The notes beneath the pieces are model-generated. The model had not been told where the DNA came from. It ran no database searches and worked only from the letters and a program-made list of their open reading frames with translations. Of a stretch of DNA of 11,619 nucleotides, positions 1 through 7,159 are shown piece after piece. Origin of the DNA: Clostridium grantii DSM 8605 (GTDB lineage Bacteria > Bacillota > Clostridia > Clostridiales > Clostridiaceae); assembly GCF_900129965.1 (NCBI RefSeq), contig NZ_FQXM01000046.1, positions 1-11,619 of the forward strand, given 5' to 3'. Numbering within the stretch: position 1 is the first letter of the stretch; each line of letters opens with the position of its first letter. The position numbers were made by a program, and so were the translations under genes.

Positions 1-164
1 ATACTAGTTGAACTAACTGCTCTTGAATATTTAGGCTCATCTTCTTTCTTAATTAAGCTTTTCACAGTGTTCTTTGACATGTTTAACTCTCTAGCTATTT
101 GTTTTATAGGTACCCCCTTATTATGCATATTTTTTACTGTATACCAGTCTCGTATGTCCTTCAC
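1..164 (-). CDS. IS21-family transposase (IstA-like), N-terminal fragment cut by window edge
   Basis: The reverse strand reads from a GTG at 164 down to the window edge, giving about 54 residues that begin (M)KDIRDWYTVKNMHNKG. The segment GVPIKQIARELNMSKNTVK is a helix-turn-helix of the kind at the start of IstA transposases, which bind the element ends before the DDE catalytic domain. A GGAGGAGG ribosome-binding site lies 13 nt upstream, and an in-frame TAG just before the GTG leaves no longer start. The flanking end repeats at 236-282 support the IS21 family. The catalytic domain and the helper ATPase IstB would lie outside the window, so it cannot be judged whether the element is intact. 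The family call is inferred from the helix-turn-helix and the end structure together. Confidence 0.72.
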   Translation of the reverse strand, partial: MKDIRDWYTVKNMHNKGVPIKQIARELNMSKNTVKSLIKKEDEPKYSRAVSSTS

Positions 165-235
165 CTTCTATCTATTGCCTCCTCCATATGTGCTTTATTT
201 TTAGCTACACATAAAGGATATTATTTTTAAGTGAA

Positions 236-282
236 GGGGTCAATATTCAGTGTAAAAAGGGGGTCAATATTCATTATAAATC
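236..282. repeat. Tandem IS21 end repeats (putative transposase-binding sites)
   Basis: Two direct copies of GGGGTCAATATTCA start at 236 and 260, a 24-bp period, and continue with related AT-rich bases (GTGTAAAAA and TTATAAATC). Repeated copies of this motif just inside the tip are typical of IS21-family ends and are taken to be binding sites for the transposase. Confidence 0.7.
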
Positions 283-307
283 AACAAGTACTGCTATTTT
301 TGGTGTA

Positions 308-2623
308 ATGAATGCACTTCCATTACTAAAAATAGCTTTGCAAAACGATATGAGAAATGCTGCCTACGGAAATGACTTTGTAGTTAGTGCACAAGAAAAT
401 GCACTATTTTCTTTGGATGAAATAAGAACAGAAGGAAAGGTCGCTGGTATTCTTAATTATTACGGTATAATAAATGATAAAGAGGAAAAAAAATGTGATA
501 TTGTTGGTGCAGACTATTCTATTGTTGAGGAAGTCTTCGACATCCAGTTAGAGAGTGGCGAAGATTTGGGAATGAGTACAGATGGGGTGGTTATTACAAA
601 GTGGTTTGCTGATAAAATGAACTTGAATCAAGGAGATAAACTTCATGTTGTTATAAACCAAAAGGAATATTCATTTATTATTTCTGCAATTGCCTTTAAT
701 AAAGGATTGTTTAAAGATAATACATACTTGATTATGATTAAAAAGAGTGAGCTAGATAGCATACTTGGCACCAGTGAGTCAGATGTAAATAGAGCATATA
801 TTTATGAATGCGACGCAAATACTAGCACCAAAGATATTGAACTGTTAAACAACCTTCAGATTACAAAAGTAGTAGATGAGGAATTTATCAATTCTGAAAT
901 CAGTATGTATGGTATCATGATGGTATTTATATTAATATTTGTATTTTTTATTGCTTTTTATATTATTTATAATATATATAATACTTTTGTTATTGAGCGA
1001 GGTAAATATATAGGGACACTTAGGAGTTGTGGGGCAACAAAGAGAAAAATTCGTAATGTTTTTGTTGCTGCAAATACTGTAATTACAATTATATCTGGAT
1101 TTATTGGAGTATTACTTGCAGGAATTACTATATGTGCTTTTGCATGTAAAGTCATGTCTATTAATTATATAAAGACTGAATTTCCTAGTATGGTAATGGC
1201 TTTTGGAATTACAATGTTATTTTCTTTGATTTTGGGAAGTATATCAATTATAATTCCACTTAATAATATTTTGAAATTTTCTGAACGTGCATTATTGAAT
1301 GGAGAAATTGAAAGGAATCGTAAAAAGAAAATTATAATTCCAGCTTTATCTTTTGTATTAACTTGTTTCTTTTGGATCTTCACATCTTTTAAAAGTACCG
1401 GTAGCCTTTTTACGGAATTTGTTATCTTTATTATTTTCATCGCAACCTCCATTCTTAGTATTCGATTTATAATATTTCTTATGGACAAGCTACTGGGAAA
1501 AACAATAGGTAAAGGAGCATTTTTAATTGCCTTGAAAAATGTAATCCATAATATATACGTTAGAAAAAATATTACAATTATTGCGATATTAACTATTTTA
1601 ATGATCCTAGTTGGAAATTTGTCTTATAGCATATTGAAGGGACTAGCTAATTTTTATAATAACTATAAGTGTAATGCTTATTTTGATACTTCTGTATCCT
1701 TTAATGATGATGAGTTAAATCAATTAAGCAAAATTGAGGGTTTAAATGAATATTTCCCTAATATATCAAAAAGAATGGTAATTAATAATACCGATGAAGT
1801 TAGTTGTTTTATTGAAAATGAACCAGAAAAACTGAGTGAAGAATTTCTTGAATTTAATATCCAATGGAAGGATTTTGATAAAGAAAAATTTTCAAAAGGA
1901 AAATATTGTATTATTACAGACATATTTTCAAAACGACATAATCTGAATGTTGGAGAGTATATTAACATAAGCCGTCACGGTGTAGAGGCACAATATTGTA
2001 TAGCAGCAATAAGCTATACAATTATGCAAAAAGGAAAGTTTATTTTTATATCAGAATATGATTTGCCATTTAAAGATTGTACTAATTATAATTTTATTCT
2101 TGTGGATTGTAAGGATATTTCGGGTTTTTATGATAAACTTCAAATAACATTTCCGGACAGAAAAATATATTTTACATCGGTAGAAGATAAAATTAAAGAG
2201 GATAAAGAAAACTCAAAAGGATTGAGTACAATGTTTTTTGCTTTTTCTATCTTTGTTGTATTGATTGGTATTCAGGGAATCTATAATAACTTTAAACTCG
2301 GTTATATCAATAGAAAAAAGGAATTTGCAATTATGATTTCAAATGGTTATAGATTACAGGATTTGTTCCTAATACTGTTTATGGAGACAGTAATATGTAG
2401 TTTACTAGGGGGAATCATTTCAATTATATATATGTTTTTTTACAGAAAAGAAATAAGCAATATTATGTTTTTGATGGATTTACCAGTGCCCTTGCTTAAT
2501 AATATATGGATTATACTAATACCTATATTGCTTTGCATAGCCGCTTCTTTAGTTAGTATTTTTATTACTTGCAGGCAACTGAAAAAAATTGAAAAGAATA
2601 TAATTAATGTTTTAAAAATCTGA
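308..2623 (+). CDS. FtsX-family ABC transporter permease, 5'-truncated by IS21 insertion
   Basis: This is a two-FtsX-domain (ABC3/MacB-LolE type) permease. Residues 1-200 look like the large extracytoplasmic domain. Membrane segments follow at about 203-228, 256-280, 296-320, 342-362, 368-392 and 421-443, then a second extracytoplasmic domain (about 445-640) and three C-terminal helices. The cytoplasmic coupling motifs ERGKYIGTLRSCGATK (230-245) and NRKKEFAIMISNGYR are typical of FtsX domains. Family members have a helix before the first outer domain; it is missing here. The reading frame is open upstream only into the IS end, with no start codon and no ribosome-binding site before ATG 308. 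The codons at 287-307 (STAIFGV) look like the tail of the lost helix. It is probably a disrupted gene whose original start lies beyond the IS. Its partner ATPase follows after 24 nt. The substrate is unknown; export of a secondary metabolite is inferred from the neighbours. Confidence 0.8.
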   Translation: MNALPLLKIALQNDMRNAAYGNDFVVSAQENALFSLDEIRTEGKVAGILNYYGIINDKEEKKCDIVGADYSIVEEVFDIQLESGEDLGMSTDGVVITKWFADKMNLNQGDKLHVVINQKEYSFIISAIAFNKGLFKDNTYLIMIKKSELDSILGTSESDVNRAYIYECDANTSTKDIELLNNLQITKVVDEEFINSEISMYGIMMVFILIFVFFIAFYIIYNIYNTFVIERGKYIGTLRSCGATKRKIRNVFVAANTVITIISGFIGVLLAGITICAFACKVMSINYIKTEFPSMVMAFGITMLFSLILGSISIIIPLNNILKFSERALLNGEIERNRKKKIIIPALSFVLTCFFWIFTSFKSTGSLFTEFVIFIIFIATSILSIRFIIFLMDKLLGKTIGKGAFLIALKNVIHNIYVRKNITIIAILTILMILVGNLSYSILKGLANFYNNYKCNAYFDTSVSFNDDELNQLSKIEGLNEYFPNISKRMVINNTDEVSCFIENEPEKLSEEFLEFNIQWKDFDKEKFSKGKYCIITDIFSKRHNLNVGEYINISRHGVEAQYCIAAISYTIMQKGKFIFISEYDLPFKDCTNYNFILVDCKDISGFYDKLQITFPDRKIYFTSVEDKIKEDKENSKGLSTMFFAFSIFVVLIGIQGIYNNFKLGYINRKKEFAIMISNGYRLQDLFLILFMETVICSLLGGIISIIYMFFYRKEISNIMFLMDLPVPLLNNIWIILIPILLCIAASLVSIFITCRQLKKIEKNIINVLKI

Positions 2624-2647
2624 TAACATATTGTAGATGGAGGTAAA

Positions 2648-3331
2648 ATGGAAATTATTGATGCAAAGAATATTTGTAAAGAATACATTGTTGGTGGTAA
2701 AAAATCACAAATAATAAGAAATATTTCGCTGAAAATAGAAAAAGGAGAGTTCGTTTCACTAGTGGGACCATCAGGCTCTGGTAAAAGTACTCTATTATAT
2801 CTTTTAAGTGGCATGGAGCCTATTACAAGTGGAGAATTAAGCGTATTAGGACATAGTTTAAAAAAAATATCTGATAAAGAAGTGAGCAAATTACGAAAAA
2901 AGGATATTGCTTTCATTTTTCAATTTTATAATTTAGTTGTAGAAATGACAGTAGATGATAATATTCTATTATCAAATTTGATAGGTGATATTAAAATTGA
3001 TGCTAATAGATTGAATGAAATATTAGAATTAGTTGGGCTAACAGAACATAGAACAAAATTTCCTAATGAACTATCAGGAGGGCAGCAGCAGAGAGTAGCA
3101 ATAGCAAGAGCGCTGTACAATAATCCAAAAGTGATTTTTGCCGATGAGCCTACTGGTAATTTGGATTCCCTAAATAGTAAAGAAGTTATGAATTTACTAA
3201 AGGATATTAACCAAAAATATGATACTACTATAATTTTAGTAACCCATGATGAAAAACAGACAAAGTATGCTACAAGACTATTAAGAATTGAAGATGGTAA
3301 AATACTAAATGATAGTAAAGGGAGTGAGTAA
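2648..3331 (+). CDS. ABC transporter ATP-binding protein (MacB/LolD type)
   Basis: A 227-residue ATPase of usual family length that powers the FtsX-type permease encoded just upstream. All nucleotide-binding elements are intact: Walker A GPSGSGKST (40-48), Q-loop glutamine 92, signature LSGGQQQR (142-149), Walker B VIFADE (162-167) followed by PTGNLDS, and switch histidine 200. The sequence after Walker B and the compact size match the MacB/LolD/FtsE subgroup that pairs with FtsX-domain permeases. The ATG has a GGAGG ribosome-binding site at 2639-2643. The next gene starts 3 nt after the stop, so the genes are co-transcribed. If the permease is dead because of the IS, this ATPase is left without its native partner. 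Confidence 0.93.
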   Translation: MEIIDAKNICKEYIVGGKKSQIIRNISLKIEKGEFVSLVGPSGSGKSTLLYLLSGMEPITSGELSVLGHSLKKISDKEVSKLRKKDIAFIFQFYNLVVEMTVDDNILLSNLIGDIKIDANRLNEILELVGLTEHRTKFPNELSGGQQQRVAIARALYNNPKVIFADEPTGNLDSLNSKEVMNLLKDINQKYDTTIILVTHDEKQTKYATRLLRIEDGKILNDSKGSE

Positions 3332-3334
3332 CAG

Positions 3335-4384
3335 ATGATTTTACCTGTTTCTAGAGAAGTTGAGCATTGTAGCATAGGCGATTGTAAGATGGTGATGTTT
3401 TCAAAGTTGCTAAAACATTATGGTGTGGAATATACACCGGCAGAGATTATGGTGGCGGCATCCGGATTAAACTTTATGGTATATAAATATAAAATAGGTA
3501 CACGAATTTGTTTTTTTATATCTGGAAGAAAATTTAATCTAGAAGAAGAATTTGCCGATAAAATAGGATTGAAGTTGCAAAAAAGAAAGTACATTTTAGG
3601 AGAAAATAAAGAAAAAGTTAAAAAAACATGCCTGAATGAGATGATTGAACTATTGGAAAGTGGATATCCCATTTTTGTAATGATAGATCTGTTTTATTTA
3701 GATTATCTTACAATGAAGCATTTTCATATGCCATTTCATGCTATAATTATTATTGGATACGATAAAGAAAAAAAGAAGTTTAAAGCAATTGATTCACTGA
3801 TGGATGAATATGTGTATATTTCTGATAGTATTATGATTAAATCCATGTTTGAGACATCTGTTATGAAGAGTGTTGCAAGAGCAGAGTATTTTTATATAAG
3901 AAATGAAGATGTTGAAAATTTACATAAAATTGATATGAAAAAAGGAATGAATCAATTAGTAAAAGAATATTTAGAGGAAGGTGGAGTCCTAGATACTTTA
4001 AAAGGTACCATTAATTTTATAGAATCAATTATAGAAAAGTCAATAAGTTTTGATAATCCAAATTACATCAATTTTATAAAATACCAGATTATTATGATTT
4101 ATACAGAAATTCGTAGTCAAGATTATCAACACTTATTTTACCGCAAATTGTATTTTGATGAATGCAGTAAATTTTTTTCGAATAAAGACTATAGTTATGA
4201 CAAAAAGAATGCATTTAACAAATTAACTGAAGAAGATATTTCTTTATGGAGGAAGTTAGCTAATGAAAGAAGTAATGAAGAAAAATTTGAGATGATACAA
4301 GCATTAGAGTTAGTAAAAGGTTTGAAAAAAATATATCAGATTGAAAGGGATATTATTAATTGCATGGAAATTATGCTGAGTTAA
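3335..4384 (+). CDS. BtrH-like papain-fold acyltransferase / amide-bond-forming protein
   Basis: 349 residues. The N-terminal half resembles the BtrH_N domain (butirosin biosynthesis protein H, a C39-peptidase-like fold). Near the start is HCSIGDCKMVMFSKLLKHYG (11-30), with the likely nucleophile Cys12 and a second cysteine, Cys17. Then come YPIFVMIDLFYLDY (111-124), FHAIIIIGYD with probable catalytic His135, and AIDSL with Asp153, together a plausible Cys-His-Asp triad. BtrH moves an acyl group from an acyl-carrier protein to an amine acceptor, and related enzymes form amides in thiotemplated pathways. No signal peptide is seen. The C-terminal half (about 190-349) is helical, charged and unrecognised. 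The gene starts 3 nt after the ABC ATPase stop, and its ribosome-binding site (GGGAGTGAG) overlaps that gene's end, suggesting tight coupling. Its substrate is unknown. The family call is from motif recognition, not a search. Confidence 0.68.
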   Translation: MILPVSREVEHCSIGDCKMVMFSKLLKHYGVEYTPAEIMVAASGLNFMVYKYKIGTRICFFISGRKFNLEEEFADKIGLKLQKRKYILGENKEKVKKTCLNEMIELLESGYPIFVMIDLFYLDYLTMKHFHMPFHAIIIIGYDKEKKKFKAIDSLMDEYVYISDSIMIKSMFETSVMKSVARAEYFYIRNEDVENLHKIDMKKGMNQLVKEYLEEGGVLDTLKGTINFIESIIEKSISFDNPNYINFIKYQIIMIYTEIRSQDYQHLFYRKLYFDECSKFFSNKDYSYDKKNAFNKLTEEDISLWRKLANERSNEEKFEMIQALELVKGLKKIYQIERDIINCMEIMLS

Positions 4385-4449
4385 ACTTAATTCAGGTATA
4401 ACAATACTGTGATTAAAGTTAATAGTGCATAAATATCGGTGTTAATAAA

Positions 4450-4548
4450 ATGGAAAAAAACAATTTGTTATTTCTCTTTTGTTCAATTCTATTTTATTCT
4501 CCTTTATTGTTAATGCTAGATATAGTTTGTTGGGAATTTATTAAATAG
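4450..4548 (+). CDS. Possible small hydrophobic peptide (32 aa)
   Basis: ATG at 4450 opens a 32-codon frame encoding MEKNNLLFLFCSILFYSPLL followed by 12 more residues. It has a charged N terminus, one membrane-helix-length hydrophobic stretch and two cysteines. It lies between the acyltransferase and PPTase genes on the same strand. There is no clear ribosome-binding site before it, and the region is so AT-rich that a chance frame is quite possible. It may instead be decayed sequence. Confidence 0.2.
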   Translation: MEKNNLLFLFCSILFYSPLLLMLDIVCWEFIK

Positions 4549-4639
4549 GAAAGAAGGTGATTTAGTTATAGTTGATAATTATAATCCCTATAATGAATAT
4601 AAAGTAGAAGAAATTAAAAGTTTTACGGATTATTTCGAT

Positions 4640-5356
4640 TTGAAGTTATCAAATAAAGTGTTTAGAGCATATATTAGTTTTTGCAGAATAGAAGGCTTGA
4701 ACAGAAATTTTTTTTTTGAAAGTTTTTTGCATGATGATGAAAAAAAATATTTCAGGACACTTAGATATGAGAGAAGAATAAATAGTTATATTATTGGTAG
4801 GTTTGCTGCAAAAAAAGCAGTTTCATTATTAGTTAAGGAGAAGAATTTTAGTAAGATTAACATTCAAAATGGAGTTTTTAATCAACCAATTTTGGAATAT
4901 GATTTATTTAATAATTTACAGGTTAGTCTTACACATTGTGGTCAATTAGGTGCAGCGATAGTGTTTCAGGAACAGTTTCTAATTGGTATCGATGTTGAAA
5001 ATACAAAATCAAATAAAAATAAGGTTTTAGAAGGTATTTTAACAGAAAATGAAAAAATTCTTATACATAACACTCCATTTGAATATAATGAGTTTTTGGT
5101 AATGTTATGGACACTAAAGGAATCAATTTCTAAAACTATAAAAACAGGGTTGACGGTTCCATTAAGTATTTTTGAGATTAAAAGTATTCGATTTATGGAT
5201 GGTTATTGCATAAGTAGTTATAGTAATTTTTATCAATATCAATCTATTTCTTTTTTAGAAGGTAACTATGTATTTTCAATAACCTATCCTAAGAAAGTTG
5301 AATTAAATATAGATATTGATAGGATAAAAGTAAAATTAAATGAAATATTAAAATAG
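4640..5356 (+). CDS. 4'-phosphopantetheinyl transferase, Sfp type
   Basis: Transfers the phosphopantetheine arm from coenzyme A to a serine of a carrier protein, converting apo to holo form. From the TTG at 4640 the protein has 238 residues, the usual Sfp-family size. Family motifs in order are the RRINSYIIGRFAAKKA region (45-60), VSLTHCGQLGAAIV (95-108), IGIDVE with metal ligands Asp118 and Glu120 (115-120), and LWTLKESISK with Glu161 (156-165). All key residues are present, so the enzyme should be active. The start is uncertain. TTG 4640 has no ribosome-binding site, while GAAGGTG at 4553-4559 sits 8 nt before an in-frame ATA at 4568; the frame is open back to 4526. A start at 4568 would add 24 residues. 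It follows the BtrH-like gene and fits a thiotemplated pathway. No carrier-protein gene is in the window. Confidence 0.88.
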   Translation: MKLSNKVFRAYISFCRIEGLNRNFFFESFLHDDEKKYFRTLRYERRINSYIIGRFAAKKAVSLLVKEKNFSKINIQNGVFNQPILEYDLFNNLQVSLTHCGQLGAAIVFQEQFLIGIDVENTKSNKNKVLEGILTENEKILIHNTPFEYNEFLVMLWTLKESISKTIKTGLTVPLSIFEIKSIRFMDGYCISSYSNFYQYQSISFLEGNYVFSITYPKKVELNIDIDRIKVKLNEILK

Positions 5357-5460
5357 AAAATAGTATAATTGTGTTATATATAATTAAGTAAAATTACACA
5401 ATTAACACAATATGGAACTTACCAATCAAACAAGGTCATATACATGTAGGTTCTGTTATA

Positions 5461-5498
5461 TTATAAAAAGCTAAGGATATTCCCTTAGCTTTTTATAA
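5461..5498. terminator. Bidirectional intrinsic terminator between PPTase and dapB
   Basis: A perfect 16-bp inverted repeat (TTATAAAAAGCTAAGG at 5461-5476 and its complement at 5483-5498) has a 6-nt loop and A/T runs on both sides, so it can stop transcription on either strand. It lies between two convergent operons. The dapB stop codon (5487-5485) is inside the stem. Confidence 0.85.
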
Positions 5499-6237
5499 CG
5501 TCATCCATAGAGTACATTCCAGCTTGTTTACCATTCATAAATTCACAAGCTTTTAATGCTCCTACAGCAAATACTTCTCTTGATAAAGCAGTATGATTTA
5601 ATTCGATTATTTCTCCTTGTCCAGCAAATATAACGCTATGATCTCCTACAATACTACCGCCACGAATAGCATGGATTCCTATTTCTTTATGTTCTCTTTT
5701 AGCTATTCCTTCTCTTCCGTAAACATATTTTGTTTCTTCAGGAATTGAGTCTTTAATAGTATCGGCTAGTAATATAGCAGTTCCGCTTGGTGAATCCACC
5801 TTTTGATTATGGTGTTTTTCTATAATTTCAATATCATAATTTTGAAATAATAATCCACTAATATTCTTTAGAATACTATTTACTACATTAATGCCAATTG
5901 ACATATTAGCAGATCTGAATAGTGGAAGAGTTTCACTCATTACTTTTATTTTATTTAATTGTTCAGCAGTATATCCAGTAGTGCAAAGTACAATTGGAGT
6001 TAGTTTATTTTTAGAAAAATTTATCAAAGATTCTAAAGTATCAGGTCTTGAAAAATCTAAAATAACGTCAAATTTTACTGTGCAAGAAGATATGTCTTCA
6101 AATATAGGATATTGGAAACCATTTTCTGAAGTTCTATCTATACCAGCTACAATAGTTAAGTTTTCAAAATTATCTACAGTTTGGGAAATTGCTTTTCCCA
6201 TTCTGCCAGAACAGCCAACCATGAGTATTTTAATCAT
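5485..6237 (-). CDS. dapB: 4-hydroxy-tetrahydrodipicolinate reductase
   Basis: Reduces 4-hydroxy-tetrahydrodipicolinate with NAD(P)H to tetrahydrodipicolinate, the second diaminopimelate-specific step; it is cytoplasmic. The 250 residues match the family length. Nucleotide-binding motif GCSGRMG lies at 8-14, the cofactor-binding LCTTGYT segment at 84-90, and the active-site signature EKHHNQKVDSPSGTA at 140-154, with the catalytic His/Lys (His142 or 143, Lys146). RGGSIVGDH (192-200) and the C-terminal FAVGALKA block are also typical. It starts 3 nt after the dapA stop, and its AAGGAG ribosome-binding site lies inside the end of dapA, so translation is probably coupled. It is the last gene of the operon, and its stop codon is embedded in the terminator hairpin. 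Confidence 0.96.
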   Translation of the reverse strand: MIKILMVGCSGRMGKAISQTVDNFENLTIVAGIDRTSENGFQYPIFEDISSCTVKFDVILDFSRPDTLESLINFSKNKLTPIVLCTTGYTAEQLNKIKVMSETLPLFRSANMSIGINVVNSILKNISGLLFQNYDIEIIEKHHNQKVDSPSGTAILLADTIKDSIPEETKYVYGREGIAKREHKEIGIHAIRGGSIVGDHSVIFAGQGEIIELNHTALSREVFAVGALKACEFMNGKQAGMYSMDDVIKS

Positions 6238-6240
6238 AAA

Positions 6241-7131
6241 TTAGATCTCCTTTATAATAATATTTGCAGCTTTTAATTCAGCTACTAATTTATTTTTATT
6301 TTCTTCGCACATCTCACATAAAGGTAATCTAAGTTCACCAGCATCTAAGCCCATTAAGTTCATGGCTGTTTTAACTGGAATAGGATTTGTTTCTATAAAT
6401 AAAGCATCTAATAAAGAAATATATTTTAATTGAAGCTTTGCAGATTCTTCTGTTTTTCCTTCAAAATATAAGGAGCATATATCATGAAAAACTGTTGGAA
6501 GAATATTTGCAGCAACAGATATAACTCCTGAACCACCTAATGAAAGTAAAGGTACTATTTGATCATCATTTCCAGAATACAAATCAATTTTATCTCCACA
6601 AAGATGCATCATTCTAGCTACTTGAGCTATATTTCCACTTGCTTCTTTAATGGCAACAATATTTTCGATTTTTGAAAGTTCTAGTAAGGTTTTTGGCTCA
6701 ATGTTCATACTGGTTCTTGATGGAACATTATATACAATTGCAGGGATAGATACGGCATCACAAATTTCTTTGTAATGTAGAACTAATCCTTTTTGTGTTG
6801 TTTTATTATAATATGGAGTTATTAGTAATAAACCGTCTGCACCAATGCTTTCAGCCCAAATGCTAAATTTTTTAGAATCAGAAGTGTTATTACTTCCTGT
6901 ACCTGCGATAACTGGTATTCTTTTGTTCACTATATCAACTGTGAATTTGATAGCTTCTTTTTTTTCTTGAAGAGACATAGTAGAAGCTTCACCTGTAGTT
7001 CCGCAAATAATGATGGCATCAGTGCCAGAACTAATGTGCCACTCTAATAATTCTTCAAGTTTTTTAAAGTCAATTTTCCCATCTTTGAAAGGAGTAACGA
7101 TTGCTACACCAGAACCTTTAAATAAACTCAT
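6241..7131 (-). CDS. dapA: 4-hydroxy-tetrahydrodipicolinate synthase
   Basis: Condenses pyruvate with aspartate semialdehyde to 4-hydroxy-tetrahydrodipicolinate, the committed step toward diaminopimelate (for peptidoglycan), lysine and, in spores, dipicolinate. The 296 residues form a standard TIM-barrel class I aldolase. GTTGEAS (44-50) holds the pyruvate-binding threonines; ITPYYNK (104-110), Tyr134 and Arg139 in VYNVPSRT, and the Schiff-base Lys162 in VAIKEASG are all present. The ribosome-binding site GGGTGA precedes the ATG. It is the middle gene of asd-dapA-dapB, 28 nt after asd, and shares the upstream lysine riboswitch. Nothing suggests loss of function. Confidence 0.96.
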   Translation of the reverse strand: MSLFKGSGVAIVTPFKDGKIDFKKLEELLEWHISSGTDAIIICGTTGEASTMSLQEKKEAIKFTVDIVNKRIPVIAGTGSNNTSDSKKFSIWAESIGADGLLLITPYYNKTTQKGLVLHYKEICDAVSIPAIVYNVPSRTSMNIEPKTLLELSKIENIVAIKEASGNIAQVARMMHLCGDKIDLYSGNDDQIVPLLSLGGSGVISVAANILPTVFHDICSLYFEGKTEESAKLQLKYISLLDALFIETNPIPVKTAMNLMGLDAGELRLPLCEMCEENKNKLVAELKAANIIIKEI

Positions 7132-7159
7132 GAAATCACCCTTTTTTAGTTATTGGTTG

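Larger units (their letters stand above)
1..286 (-). mobile_element. IS21-family insertion sequence, one end (remainder beyond window start)
   Basis: Read on the minus strand, the element begins TGTTGATTTATAATG at 286 and runs into the transposase gene. IS21 elements have TG...CA tips and several internal direct repeats that bind the transposase, and both are visible here. The transposase points away from the tip, as expected for the left end. The plus-strand sequence after 286 is the interrupted permease gene. The other end, and therefore the target-site duplication, is not in the window. Confidence 0.72.

Noticed and set aside
967..1968. Several minus-strand open frames inside the permease gene
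   Set aside because: They are antisense shadows of an AT-rich membrane-protein gene and show no domain features.
2440..3375. Two minus-strand frames of about 150 codons opposite the ABC ATPase and the permease end
   Set aside because: They mirror the conserved ATPase coding sequence, and the plus strand has intact Walker and signature motifs.
5412..5474. 20-codon ORF with a C-x-x-C motif after the PPTase gene
   Set aside because: No ribosome-binding site, its end is formed by the terminator stem, and the length is expected by chance.
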